From Phosphitispora fastidiosa (GTDB lineage: Bacteria > Bacillota > Thermincolia > Thermincolales > UBA2595), in NCBI RefSeq assembly GCF_019008365.1, contig NZ_JAHHUL010000014.1, positions 1-64,000 of the forward strand: DNA of 64,000 nucleotides. Reading direction: 5' to 3'. Shown piece after piece: positions 1 through 8,531 of the stretch. The first letter of the stretch is position 1. Each line of letters starts with the position of its first letter. Below the pieces are notes generated by a model. The model was given only the letters and a program-made list of their open reading frames with translations, made no database searches and was not told where the DNA came from. A program made the position numbers and the translations under genes.

Positions 1-1483
1 AAGGTGGCTGGAAAGGTAAGATTGCCAGAGAGCTAGAGACGCCCGGAAAGTCACAAGAAGGAACTGGCGCGAAATCGCAAAGAACTACGGAAGCATAGCG
101 AAATGAGGCGACGTGATGAAGAAATGGTATAGTCTTATCGATAAGGTTTACCGGATGGAAAACCTGGAAAAAGCATATAAAGCCGTAAAAGCCAACAATG
201 GGGCTCCCGGAGTAGACGGGGTGACCGTGGAAGCATACGGAATAAATCTGCAAGAGGGACTAAACCGACTTCAGCACCAACTGAAAACCGGCACTTATGA
301 ACCAGACCCAGTGCTGAGGGTGGAAATACCGAAAGCGGACGGAAGTAAACGCCCGCTAGGGATACCCACAGTAAAAGATAGGGTAGTCCAGCAAGCCCTT
401 CTAAACATTCTACAACCAATCTTTGAACCCGACTTTCATCCATCAAGCTATGGATACAGACCTGGGCGCTCCTGTCACCAGGCAGTAGCCAAGGCAGAAA
501 TGTTCATAAACAAATATGGGCTATGCCACGTAGTGGATATGGACCTGTCCAAATGCTTTGACCGGCTGGACCATGAATTAATCCTAAAGGGAGTCAACCG
601 AAAAGTTAGTGATGGGAGTATCTTGAAGCTGGTTAAGAAGTTCTTGACAGCGGGAGTAATGAAAGACGGAGCGTGGGAAGAAACAGGTCTCGGGAGTCCA
701 CAGGGAGGCGGGATTTCCCCACTAATTGCCAATATTTACCTGGATGAGTTTGACCAGGAGATGAGGCGCAGGAACATCCGCATAGTGCGCTATGCGGATG
801 ATATTCTGTTGTTTGCTCGAACATATGAAGAAGCTAAGCAGTACCAGCAGATAGCCACAAGTTTCCTGGAAGAAAACCTTAAGTTAGTGGTCAACAAGGA
901 AAAGACGCACCTCACGAACAACCAAAAGGGAGTTCCCTACCTGGGCTTTGTAATCTACGCCAAGCACCTGAGCATTAATCCCAAGAAACTAAAAGCTATC
1001 AAAGAAACCATCAGGGAAATGACTCCTAGAAATCATGGAATGAATGTAGCAGAAATGGTGCGGCGTCTAAATCCCATACTTCGGGGATGGGCCAATTACT
1101 TTAGGGTGGCCAATTGCCAAAAGCACTTTGGGAAGCTAATGGGATGGATACGGCGAAGGCTGCGGATGAAAAAGATGAAGGAGTGGAAAACGTGGAAGGC
1201 CTTGCATAAAGCACTGCGAAGAAGGGGCTACAAAGGCACGTTTGAGAAAATATCTGTGACAACATGGAGAAACTCAGCAAGTCCGCTAATAAGCATGGCC
1301 CTACCAAATGCATGGTTTGATGAACTCGGACTAATAAATCTGGAAAAATACAAGGTCGGCATTTTGCATAACTACAGACAGTAGTTACTGAGATTTATCA
1401 GGAGCCGTATACGTGGCCCGTACGTACGGTTCTGGGAGAAGGATAAAGCCGAAGCAAATTACTTCGGCTTTACCTTACTCGAT
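1..1483 (+). mobile_element. group II intron, 3' portion (probable class C)
   Basis: The window opens inside a group II intron. Bases 1-112 are structured non-coding intron sequence upstream of the maturase gene. After the maturase, a domain V-like hairpin lies at about 1402-1432 (GAGCCGTATACG pairing with CGTACGTACGGTTC). It is followed by a domain VI-like hairpin at about 1444-1474 and a TACTCGAT tail that resembles the 3' end of bacterial class C introns. The exact 3' boundary is inferred at about 1475-1483. The apical loop of domain V is not a clear GNRA tetraloop, which is unusual. The 5' end and the 5' exon are outside the window. Confidence 0.8.
116..1384 (+). CDS. ltrA: group II intron reverse transcriptase/maturase
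   Basis: This is a multifunctional intron-encoded protein that splices its intron RNA and copies it into DNA during retrohoming. A reverse transcriptase domain fills roughly residues 20-300, with the SPQGGGISPL block and the catalytic YADD box near residue 226. A maturase (X/GIIM) domain follows, with the RGWANYFR signature. No HNH endonuclease domain follows, and the length of 422 aa is typical of class C intron proteins. ATG at 116 is preferred over GTG at 113 because GAGG lies about 7 nt upstream. The ORF is intact, so the element may be active. Confidence 0.95.
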   Translation: MKKWYSLIDKVYRMENLEKAYKAVKANNGAPGVDGVTVEAYGINLQEGLNRLQHQLKTGTYEPDPVLRVEIPKADGSKRPLGIPTVKDRVVQQALLNILQPIFEPDFHPSSYGYRPGRSCHQAVAKAEMFINKYGLCHVVDMDLSKCFDRLDHELILKGVNRKVSDGSILKLVKKFLTAGVMKDGAWEETGLGSPQGGGISPLIANIYLDEFDQEMRRRNIRIVRYADDILLFARTYEEAKQYQQIATSFLEENLKLVVNKEKTHLTNNQKGVPYLGFVIYAKHLSINPKKLKAIKETIREMTPRNHGMNVAEMVRRLNPILRGWANYFRVANCQKHFGKLMGWIRRRLRMKKMKEWKTWKALHKALRRRGYKGTFEKISVTTWRNSASPLISMALPNAWFDELGLINLEKYKVGILHNYRQ

Positions 1484-1772
1484 TTCCTGCAGCCATTGAA
1501 GTTGCCAATATTGAGTTTGCTTTAGCAAAGTAGGTAATCCTGAGTACTTCGGCAATCTGTTCTTCACTGACACCCATTCCGCGCAGGGTGTTGGAAATTG
1601 ATTCCACTCCCCTGTCAGCTCCTTCTGCGGCGTCAACCGCCAGGGAAATCATCAGTTTTGTCTTGATGTCAAGGGAGCTTTCAGCAAATACCAGCTCCTG
1701 CAGACCCTTCATCAATTCAAAGAACTTTTCGTCCCGGTCTTTAATGGCGGCAATAAAAGGCAGTAATTCCAT
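1470..1772 (-). CDS. carboxymuconolactone decarboxylase-family protein, C-terminus replaced by intron sequence
   Basis: A small helical protein of about 100 aa of the CMD/AhpD superfamily, recognised from the ALAVDAAEGA-type core and the EEQIAEVLRITYF segment. The CxxC pair of AhpD peroxidases is absent, so thiol-peroxidase activity is not expected and the function is unknown. ATG at 1772 is chosen because GGAAAGGAG sits about 8 nt upstream. The GTG at 1781 overlaps that ribosome binding site. The last few codons and the stop appear to lie in the 3' end of the antisense group II intron. The native tail, usually a few residues longer in this family, is therefore probably split off. The protein may still fold. 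Confidence 0.7.
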   Translation of the reverse strand: MELLPFIAAIKDRDEKFFELMKGLQELVFAESSLDIKTKLMISLAVDAAEGADRGVESISNTLRGMGVSEEQIAEVLRITYFAKANSILATSMAAGNRVR

Positions 1773-1860
1773 GATGCTCACTCCTTTCCAAAAAACAGAT
1801 TTTGTTTGGTGATAATTATTCGCGATGGTACTAATATTCCCCTTTAATTAAAAACAATTT

Positions 1861-1951
1861 AGAAGAATATTCTGCTTCAATAGCCGTCGTAAATGACCGT
1901 GGAATATGGTGTGCTGTCATTTACGACAGCCTATGGTGCAGGAATATTCTT
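1861..1951. repeat. long imperfect inverted repeat
   Basis: Two arms of about 37 nt (1861-1897 and 1916-1951) pair with roughly 80 percent identity around an 18-nt loop. The inner 12 bp, GTCGTAAATGAC with GTCATTTACGAC, are perfect, and the arms end in near-identical AGAATATTC blocks. It sits between the divergent CMD gene and tldE. There is no T-tract, so it is not a canonical terminator. It could be a small non-autonomous mobile repeat or a structured leader. Confidence 0.6.
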
Positions 1952-2004
1952 ACTTCCATTGAATTATACTACTTTAGAGAGCACGAAAGGAGTAGTGATT
2001 CTGT

Positions 2005-3348
2005 ATGGGAAGCAGTTTTGCCGCATTGGCAAAGCAGGTGGTGGACAAGGCCCAGGGGTTGGGCGCCAGCCACTCGGAAGCTTTTTTGATTAAATCAAAA
2101 GATCTTAGCATTGACGTCAGGGAGGGGTCTGTGGAGACATTAAAACTTGCCGAGGATCGCGGGCTTGGCCTTAGGGTATTCCGTGATGGGCGCATCGGTT
2201 TCGCCTATACCTCAGATTTGGGGAACGCTGCTGTTGATGAAATTGTACGGCAGGCGCTGGCCAATTCCGATAAGACCAGTCCTGATGATTTTAATATAAT
2301 GCCTGCGCCCGGAGGGTCGTATAATGAAATGGACCTCTTTGATCCCCGCATTCAGCAGGTTTCGGTTGATGAGAAAATAGAAATTGCTCGAAGGATTGAA
2401 AAATCTGCTGCCGGTTTTGATAACCGTATTACCATTACCGAAAGGTCTTCATATTTTGATGCCGAATATGAGGTTATCCTGGCCAATTCCCTGGGGATTA
2501 TGACATCTTATCAGGGCGCCTACTGCGGCTGTTACGCAGACCTGGTTGCTGAGGAAGACGGTGATAATCAAACCGGTTTTGCCCTGAAAATTGGCTTGAA
2601 GTTTAACGACCTGGACCCCGAAAAAATTGGGGAAGAAGCAGCCCGGAAGGCAGTCAGGAAGCTGGGGGCCAAATCAATTAATACTCAGAAGGCAGTCATA
2701 GTCTTTGATCCGCATATCGGGACCAGTTTTCTGGGAATTGTTGCTCCGGCGCTGTCGGCCGAGGCAGTGCAAAAAGGAAAATCACTGTTTGCCGGCAAGG
2801 TAGGCCAAAAGATTTCTTCAGATAAGGTTACTATTACAGACCATGGCGCAATGCCGGGTGGAATTGCCTCGGCGCCTTTTGATGGGGAAGGTGTGCCGAC
2901 TGGGAAAACTGTCCTTATCCAAAACGGAGAACTCAAAGGATATCTGCACAATACTTATACAGCCGCAAAAGACAAGGTATGGTCAACCGGCAATGGTATC
3001 AGAAATTCTTTTAAAAGCACTCCTGAGGTGGGAACTACAAATTTTTACATTGAACCGGGGACCACACACCCTGACGACCTTATCAAGGATATTACCAGCG
3101 GACTTTATGTTACTGATGTGATGGGCATGCATACAGCTAATCCCATTTCGGGTGACTTTTCTGTCGGCGCTTCCGGGATCTGGATTGAGAACGGCAGGTT
3201 TACCAAGCCTGTCAGGGGTGTAGCTATTGCCGGGAACATTCTGGACCTCCTTAATGAAGTGGAGGAGGTCGGTTCTGACCTGACGTTTTTTGGCGGCAAG
3301 GGGTCGCCAACCATCAGAGTCTCCCAAATGATGATCAGCGGTTCATAA
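2005..3348 (+). CDS. pmbA: TldD/PmbA family metalloprotease regulator subunit (TldE-like)
   Basis: A cytosolic protein of 447 aa, the normal length for TldE/PmbA. In characterised bacteria TldE pairs with TldD to form a heterodimeric zinc protease that trims unfolded peptides and some RiPP or toxin precursors. The N-terminal half carries the SEAFLIKSKDLSIDVREG segment that marks the family, and the C-terminal half carries the TITDHGAMPGG and FSVGASGIWIENG blocks. No HExxxH metal site is visible, which fits TldE rather than TldD. No tldD is found next to it in this window. A ribosome binding site (AAAGGAG) lies 12 nt before ATG. Confidence 0.9.
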   Translation: MGSSFAALAKQVVDKAQGLGASHSEAFLIKSKDLSIDVREGSVETLKLAEDRGLGLRVFRDGRIGFAYTSDLGNAAVDEIVRQALANSDKTSPDDFNIMPAPGGSYNEMDLFDPRIQQVSVDEKIEIARRIEKSAAGFDNRITITERSSYFDAEYEVILANSLGIMTSYQGAYCGCYADLVAEEDGDNQTGFALKIGLKFNDLDPEKIGEEAARKAVRKLGAKSINTQKAVIVFDPHIGTSFLGIVAPALSAEAVQKGKSLFAGKVGQKISSDKVTITDHGAMPGGIASAPFDGEGVPTGKTVLIQNGELKGYLHNTYTAAKDKVWSTGNGIRNSFKSTPEVGTTNFYIEPGTTHPDDLIKDITSGLYVTDVMGMHTANPISGDFSVGASGIWIENGRFTKPVRGVAIAGNILDLLNEVEEVGSDLTFFGGKGSPTIRVSQMMISGS

Positions 3349-3437
3349 GCAGGCATCAGCGGGAGCAAATAAATACTATTCAAATCAGAAAAATTGTGTT
3401 AAAATTTCATAGTGGAAGATATTAGTCTGGAGTGATA

Positions 3438-3875
3438 ATGTTGCCAAAAGTACTCGTGATTAACGGTCCTAACTTAAATCTGCTGGGGAAAAGAGAGCCG
3501 GACATTTATGGTTCACAGACCCTGGAGGATATTAATGGTAAGCTGGCAGAGCTTGCCAAGGAACTGGGACTGGAATTAGACTTTTTTCAGTCCAATCATG
3601 AGGGCGAGATTGTTGACATAATTCACAGGTGTATTTCGGGCATTGGCGGTATTCTTATTAACCCCGGAGCTCTTACTCATTATAGCTATGCCATTCGTGA
3701 CGCTGTTGCTGCAGTAGGTATTCCGTGTGTCGAGGTGCATTTGTCCAACATCCATGCCCGTGAAGAGTTCAGAAGTAAATCAGTAATCGCCCCAGTTTGC
3801 CTGGGCCAGGTTTCGGGTTTTGGAGCCCTAAGTTATATTCTTGGCCTGAGGGCGCTGGCAGAAGAGGTAGTATAA
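3438..3875 (+). CDS. aroQ: 3-dehydroquinate dehydratase, type II
   Basis: Catalyses the third shikimate-pathway step, 3-dehydroquinate to 3-dehydroshikimate, as a cytosolic dodecamer. The protein is 145 aa, standard for type II enzymes. It has the N-terminal [16 protein letters not shown] motif including the catalytic Arg/Tyr lid, then the [15 protein letters not shown] block with the active-site Asn and His, and the [14 protein letters not shown] block. ATG at 3438 is chosen (GGAG 5 nt upstream) over the GTG at 3432. Its TAA stop shares one base with the ATG of the peptidase gene that follows, so the two are translationally coupled. Confidence 0.96.
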   Translation: MLPKVLVINGPNLNLLGKREPDIYGSQTLEDINGKLAELAKELGLELDFFQSNHEGEIVDIIHRCISGIGGILINPGALTHYSYAIRDAVAAVGIPCVEVHLSNIHAREEFRSKSVIAPVCLGQVSGFGALSYILGLRALAEEVV

Positions 3876-4942
3876 TGAACCAAAGAATAGAAGCTGTTCG
3901 TAAAATAATTGAGGATAACCGGCTAGACGGACTGGTTATCACCAAACAGCAAAATTGGCAGTATCTGAGCGGTTTTACCGGCACAAGTGCGGTCCTAATT
4001 TTCACTTTATCTGATAATTACTTTATTACTGATTTCAGGTATTTGGAACAGGCACAGCTGGAAACAGAGGGTTTTCATATTATTAAGCCGCGGACCCTGG
4101 TTGAAGATGCCATGGTGGATCAGGTAATCAGTCTTGGGCTGAGCAGAGTCGGGTTTGAAGGGGATGACCTTACGTATGCCCAGTATGCAGATTATAGCAA
4201 AAAAACTCCTGATGTGGAATGGGTTTCTTTAATCCAGGCTGTGGAAAAAATACGTCAGGTAAAAGATGACCGTGAAACTGCAGCCTTACGGAAGGCTGCT
4301 TCCATTACCGATATGGCCTTTGACTATATACTTGATTTTATCAAACCAGGTGTCAAAGAGTCGGAAATAGCCCTGGAAATTGAGTATTATATGAAGAAAA
4401 AGGGCGCAGAGAAATCAGCTTTTGAGACTATTGTGGCTTCAGGACCGCGGGCCGCGCTTCCCCACGGTGTGGCCACAGACAAGGAATTGGCGGCAGGCGA
4501 ACTGATAATCCTTGACTTCGGAGCAGTTTTTGCCGGATATCATGCAGATATGACCAGGACTGTTGTCCTCGGTGAGCCAGATGCTGACCAGCAGAAGATT
4601 TATGATATAGTCCTGACCGCACAAAAACGCGCTATAGATGCTGTTAAGCCGGACATCAGGTGTTCACAGGTGGATCTGGTGGCACGTGACTTTATCGCCG
4701 TAAACGGCTATGGCGCTAATTTCGGGCACGGATTGGGACACAGTGTGGGCTTGGAAATACATGAAAAACCCGCTTTTACCCCCAGGGATGATACTGTTTT
4801 ACAGCCCGGAATGGCTCTGACAGTAGAACCAGGTATCTACCTGAGCAACTGGGGCGGGGTCAGAATAGAGGATTTGGTACTGGTGACAGGCAGTAGCTGT
4901 GATGTTCTTTCCAGGTCACCCAAGGAACTTATCGCACTATAA
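3875..4942 (+). CDS. M24 family Xaa-Pro aminopeptidase
   Basis: Cytosolic dinuclear-metal aminopeptidase predicted to release N-terminal residues preceding proline (PepP/PepQ type), 355 aa. The N-terminal creatinase-like domain covers about residues 1-125. The C-terminal pita-bread domain shows the five metal ligands in order: Asp in LDFGAVF, Asp in HADMTRT, His in GHGLGHSVGLEIHE, Glu in TVEPGIYL and Glu in RIEDLVLV. The start at 3875 overlaps the aroQ stop (TAATG); a longer upstream frame inside aroQ is ignored. The order aroQ-pepP-efp is common in Firmicutes. The exact substrate class cannot be read from sequence. Confidence 0.93.
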   Translation: MNQRIEAVRKIIEDNRLDGLVITKQQNWQYLSGFTGTSAVLIFTLSDNYFITDFRYLEQAQLETEGFHIIKPRTLVEDAMVDQVISLGLSRVGFEGDDLTYAQYADYSKKTPDVEWVSLIQAVEKIRQVKDDRETAALRKAASITDMAFDYILDFIKPGVKESEIALEIEYYMKKKGAEKSAFETIVASGPRAALPHGVATDKELAAGELIILDFGAVFAGYHADMTRTVVLGEPDADQQKIYDIVLTAQKRAIDAVKPDIRCSQVDLVARDFIAVNGYGANFGHGLGHSVGLEIHEKPAFTPRDDTVLQPGMALTVEPGIYLSNWGGVRIEDLVLVTGSSCDVLSRSPKELIAL

Positions 4943-5018
4943 ATGCTTTGCAGCTGCGCAGGCAGCAGGTCTATTGGGAATAATAGATATAAATTACTGA
5001 GGAGGTCTGGATTAGGAC

Positions 5019-5576
5019 ATGATTTCTACCAATGATTTTAAAACAGGTGTAACTGTTGAAATTGATGGAGAGGTATTTGCCGTAGTGGATTTTCAGCATG
5101 TTAAACCGGGCAAGGGATCTGCTTTTGTGCGTTCCAAGCTGAAAAATGTCAAAACCGGAGCAGTAGTGGAAAGAACCTTTAATGCCGGGGAGAAAATGGC
5201 CAGGGCTCATCTTGACCGGAGGGAAATGCAGTACCTATACAGTGACGGGGATGCCTTTAATTTTATGGACAACCAGAGTTATGATCAGATCAGCATCACC
5301 AGGGAACAACTCGGAGATGCCATTAAGTACCTGAAGGAAAACACCAATGTGAGTGTCCTTATGTACCAAGGCAGTCTTATCGGGATCGACCTTCCCAACC
5401 AGGTGGAGCTTGAGGTTACTGCCACTGACCCGGGTATAAAGGGGGATACCGCTTCCGGCGGTTCCAAGCCGGCAACGGTGGAAACCGGCGCTGTTGTACA
5501 GGTTCCCTTCTTCGTAGAGGTTGGCGATGTCCTGCTGATTGATACCCGCACCGGGAATTATATCAAGCGGGTGTAA
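5019..5576 (+). CDS. efp: elongation factor P
   Basis: Translation factor that enters the ribosomal E site and relieves stalling at polyproline stretches. It is 185 aa with three beta-barrel domains in the family order: a KOW-like N-terminal domain, then two OB folds. The tip of domain I reads KPGKGSAF, so the modified position is a lysine. The C-terminus [11 protein letters not shown] is the canonical ending. A GAGGAGG site precedes the ATG with a rather long spacing of about 13 nt. It follows the peptidase gene after a 76-nt gap. Confidence 0.98.
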   Translation: MISTNDFKTGVTVEIDGEVFAVVDFQHVKPGKGSAFVRSKLKNVKTGAVVERTFNAGEKMARAHLDRREMQYLYSDGDAFNFMDNQSYDQISITREQLGDAIKYLKENTNVSVLMYQGSLIGIDLPNQVELEVTATDPGIKGDTASGGSKPATVETGAVVQVPFFVEVGDVLLIDTRTGNYIKRV

Positions 5577-5649
5577 ATTTCTGTTTAAATTCCCCTGAAA
5601 AAAGTTATACTAATGAAGTCAAAAAGACTTTTTGAAGGGGGTTTATCTC

Positions 5650-6114
5650 TTGAAAAACACTAAGGAAAAAATTGCTTACCTTCAGGGACTGTCCCGGGGT
5701 TTGGATGTAGAAGAGTCATCCAAGGAAGGTAAGGTGCTGTCAGGAATAATCTCGATTCTTGATGATTTGGCGGAACAAATAGAAGATATTGAAATTGCCC
5801 AGGAGGACTTGGAAGATTATGTTGAGAGTATTGATGAAGACCTCTATGACCTCGAGGGAGACCTGTTAGGTGAAGTAGACCTGGTCGATGAGGATATTGT
5901 AGAAGTGGTCTGCCCCAGGTGTGAAGAGACTGTTTGTTTTGAAGCAGATATCATTGATGACGAGGATCTGATAGAGGTTACCTGCCCTAATTGTGATGAG
6001 GTGGTATTTATTAATGACCAGGACCTCATTGAGGGATTGGGAGCCGATAGAGGGCTATCTTTAACCGATGACAGGGGAATTTCACTGGTCAGCAGTGTGG
6101 ATGAGGATATTTAG
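5650..6114 (+). CDS. CD1247 N-terminal domain protein with zinc-ribbon-like tail
   Basis: An acidic cytosolic protein of about 154 aa. The N-terminus (KEKIAYLQGLSRGLDVEESS followed by a long acidic helix, likely coiled coil) matches the small Clostridia-specific family named after C. difficile CD1247. The C-terminal half has two CPxC pairs (CPRCEETVC and CPNCDEVV), suggesting a zinc ribbon. Function is not known. Start TTG at 5650 is chosen because AAGGGGG lies 8 nt upstream; the upstream TTG at 5632 overlaps no usable site. A strong terminator follows. Confidence 0.8.
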   Translation: MKNTKEKIAYLQGLSRGLDVEESSKEGKVLSGIISILDDLAEQIEDIEIAQEDLEDYVESIDEDLYDLEGDLLGEVDLVDEDIVEVVCPRCEETVCFEADIIDDEDLIEVTCPNCDEVVFINDQDLIEGLGADRGLSLTDDRGISLVSSVDEDI

Positions 6115-6158
6115 AGGATAGGGTTTTGCCAAGCTTGAAACGTTATAGGATATTATGC

Positions 6159-6215
6159 CAGGGGGTATATCCCGAAGTTTTTGCAAAAACTTTGGGGTGT
6201 ACCCCCTGTTTTTTT
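6159..6215 (+). terminator. rho-independent terminator
   Basis: A long hairpin: CAGGGGGTATATCCCGAAGT in the 5' arm pairs with ACTTTGGGGTGTACCCCCTG around a short GC-centred loop, and is followed directly by a run of Ts. It ends the efp/CD1247 unit and isolates the spoIIIA operon downstream. Confidence 0.9.
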
Positions 6216-6279
6216 ACGCCCATTTTTAATCATAAAACTTGTACCACAACCATAACTATATAGGGAAGGGGGACAAAGT

Positions 6280-7302
6280 ATGGCTGACGGCACTGTTGTT
6301 CAAAGCAAGAGCTGTATAAAAGGCAGAGATACGATGGTATGCATGATTTCCCGTGATATACTTCCTGTCCTGCCCAACAAGATCAGGGAGATCATTGTGG
6401 AATTGCCCGGGGATATCCTCAACCAGATTGAGGAAATCCGCCTGCGCCAGGGTAAACCCCTGATTGTCGGCATCACCAGGGAGGATGCCTTGGTAACCCC
6501 CTTGGGACAGGTGACCACTGTCCCGGAGTTTGGCTATACGGTAACTGATCAGGACATGAAAAGGACTGTCCAGCTAATCAGCGGTTCCTCAATATATGCT
6601 TTTGAAGAAGAACTGAAAAACGGTTTTATCACTATCAGGGGCGGCCACCGGGTGGGTATATCAGGGAAGGTAGTTGTTGACCGCGGCAAAGTTAAAACTG
6701 TTAAATATATTACGGGATTAAATATCCGGGTAGCCCGGGAAGTGACCGGGGCCGCAGACAGGGTCCTGCCATACCTGATTGACCCTGTTTCCGGGGAGTT
6801 CTGCCATACCCTGCTTATCTCACCGCCCCGGTGTGGGAAGACCACACTGCTCAGGGATATTATCAGGCAGGTGAGTACCGGGATACCTAAACTGGAATTT
6901 GGGGGCTGTCCTATTGGAGTGGTTGATGAGCGGTCTGAAATCGCCGGGTGTTATCATGGGATTCCGCAAAAGGATGTTGGGCTCAGAACAGATGTGCTTG
7001 ACGGCTGCCCCAAGGCGGAAGGAATGATGATGCTCATTAGGGCCATGGGACCCCGGATTATTGCAGCTGATGAAATCGGCAGGCAGGAAGATGCCGCCGC
7101 TCTTGAAGAGGCGCTGAATGCGGGGATTAAAGTATTAACCACTGCCCACGGGTCCGGGCGGGAGGAAATATCCCAGAGGCCGGTACTCAGGTACATCATG
7201 GAACAGGGGATTTTTGAAAGGCTGATTATCCTGGGGCGGTCCAGGGGTGTCGGCACAATAGAAGATATCATAGACTGTAAGACTGAGAAATCCCTTTTAT
7301 GA
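6280..7302 (+). CDS. spoIIIAA: stage III sporulation protein AA (ATPase)
   Basis: Mother-cell secretion-type ATPase of the SpoIIIA-SpoIIQ feeding-tube complex, related to GspE/PilB ATPases. The protein is 340 aa. The Walker A loop PPRCGKTTLLRD lies near residue 183 and a Walker B-like GVVDERSEI follows. The ADEIGRQEDA segment and GTIEDIID near the C-terminus are family hallmarks. GGGAAGGGGG precedes the ATG by about 9 nt. First gene of the AA-AH cluster, which in Bacillus is transcribed by sigma-E; no promoter could be assigned confidently here. Confidence 0.97.
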   Translation: MADGTVVQSKSCIKGRDTMVCMISRDILPVLPNKIREIIVELPGDILNQIEEIRLRQGKPLIVGITREDALVTPLGQVTTVPEFGYTVTDQDMKRTVQLISGSSIYAFEEELKNGFITIRGGHRVGISGKVVVDRGKVKTVKYITGLNIRVAREVTGAADRVLPYLIDPVSGEFCHTLLISPPRCGKTTLLRDIIRQVSTGIPKLEFGGCPIGVVDERSEIAGCYHGIPQKDVGLRTDVLDGCPKAEGMMMLIRAMGPRIIAADEIGRQEDAAALEEALNAGIKVLTTAHGSGREEISQRPVLRYIMEQGIFERLIILGRSRGVGTIEDIIDCKTEKSLL

Positions 7303-7345
7303 TGGGGTTCATGAGTTCCCTTTAAGCAGATTGAGGTGAGGCCTG

Positions 7346-7864
7346 ATGATAAAAATAATTGGCGCGTGTGTAACCCTTGGCGCTTGTGCCACGATGGGAT
7401 TTACGTGGGCGGGGGTATATGAGAAGCGCCCACAGCAGTTGATATATCTGGGGCAGGGGCTGCAGCTTCTGGAAACAGAGATTTTATACGGGGCCACCCC
7501 TCTTCCGGAAGCCATGGAACAGGTTGCTGCCAACTGCAGTCCCGAGGTCAGCGGTTTCTTCAGCTGCACTGCAGCAGAGCTGCGCAGGATGGAAGGTCTA
7601 ACTGCAGGGGAAGCATGGGACAGGGCAATTGCCAGATATTCTGTGAAAACGGCTTTGGCCAAGAAGGACCTGCACATTCTGAGGAGATTTGGTGTCTCGC
7701 TGGGGGCCTCGGACAGGGAAGACCAGGCCAAACACCTCAAAGTAGCCCTCAGTCAGCTAAAACTGGCGGCTGCCGAAGCCGAAGCTGCCGCCAGGAAAAA
7801 TGCCACTGTGTATAGATATCTGGGTTTTCTGGGTGGTTTACTTCTAGTCATGATTCTATATTAA
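7346..7864 (+). CDS. spoIIIAB: stage III sporulation protein AB
   Basis: A 172-aa membrane protein of the SpoIIIA complex with similarity to GspF-type platform proteins. A hydrophobic N-terminal segment (about residues 2-20) and a hydrophobic C-terminus (LGFLGGLLLVMILY) flank a helical cytosolic region rich in Ala/Glu. Motifs YLGQGLQLLETEI and LARRFG-like LRRFGVSLGASDREDQ are typical. AGGTGAGG stands before the ATG. It lies 43 nt after spoIIIAA. Confidence 0.95.
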   Translation: MIKIIGACVTLGACATMGFTWAGVYEKRPQQLIYLGQGLQLLETEILYGATPLPEAMEQVAANCSPEVSGFFSCTAAELRRMEGLTAGEAWDRAIARYSVKTALAKKDLHILRRFGVSLGASDREDQAKHLKVALSQLKLAAAEAEAAARKNATVYRYLGFLGGLLLVMILY

Positions 7865-7895
7865 AGAGAAACACATTATTGAGGGGGGTCTGTAA

Positions 7896-8093
7896 ATGGA
7901 TACCGACCTGATTTTTCAATTAGCCGGAATCAGTATTGTAATAACAGTTATATATACTGTATTGAAGCAGGCGGGCAGGGATGAATTCGCCTTTTCCACT
8001 CTTTTACTGGGCATCGTTGTTGTCCTGGCTATGATTATTCCCAAGATTGCCGGGTTGTTTGAGACAGTGCGCTCCGTTTTTCAAATTTATTAA
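7896..8093 (+). CDS. spoIIIAC: stage III sporulation protein AC
   Basis: Very small (65 aa) membrane protein with two transmembrane helices, at about residues 4-24 and 34-52. It is an essential membrane component of the SpoIIIA channel in Bacillus. KQAGRDEFAF in the connecting loop is conserved in the family. A GAGGGGGT site precedes the ATG. Confidence 0.95.
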   Translation: MDTDLIFQLAGISIVITVIYTVLKQAGRDEFAFSTLLLGIVVVLAMIIPKIAGLFETVRSVFQIY

Positions 8094-8107
8094 GAGGTGA
8101 AGCTCTC

Positions 8108-8494
8108 TTGGAAATCATTCAAATTGTCGGCTTGGGTATTGTAGTAACCATCCTCATAGTTATTATAAAACAACAGCGGCCTGAACTGGCCATTCAGTTA
8201 AGTGTTATCACCGGAGTAGTTATCTTCTCCATGATGCTGGGGAAAATTAATTCAGTGGTGACTCTGATGAAGGATCTGGCCCAGAAATCAAATGTCAGTG
8301 TGCTGTATATGGGGACAATCATGAAAATAATCGGGGTAGCCTATATAGCCGAATTCGGGGCTCAGATCTGCAGGGATGCCGGAGAAGGGGCGGTAGCCTC
8401 AAAGATAGAGTTTGCGGCCAAGGTAATTGTGATTGTACTGGCAATTCCGGTTATTGTGGCTGTATTTGATTCACTGCTGAAATTGATACCTTAG
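8108..8494 (+). CDS. spoIIIAD: stage III sporulation protein AD
   Basis: A 128-aa polytopic membrane protein related to SpoIIIAC, with an extra pair of helices. The block VLYMGTIMKIIGVAYIAEF and the tail PVIVAVFDSLLKLIP are characteristic. The start is TTG at 8108, supported by GAGGTGA 6 nt upstream and by the family N-terminus (MEIIQIVGLGI). It follows spoIIIAC by 14 nt and is probably translationally coupled. Confidence 0.95.
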   Translation: MEIIQIVGLGIVVTILIVIIKQQRPELAIQLSVITGVVIFSMMLGKINSVVTLMKDLAQKSNVSVLYMGTIMKIIGVAYIAEFGAQICRDAGEGAVASKIEFAAKVIVIVLAIPVIVAVFDSLLKLIP

Positions 8495-8531
8495 TGATTT
8501 TTCATAAAAGAGTTTTAGGGAGTTGGACAAA

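Noticed and set aside
1444-1474. Intrinsic terminator between the intron and the CMD gene
   Set aside because: The hairpin AAAGCCGAAG/CTTCGGCTTT better fits intron domain VI, given domain V just upstream and the TACTCGAT tail. A terminator role in addition cannot be excluded.
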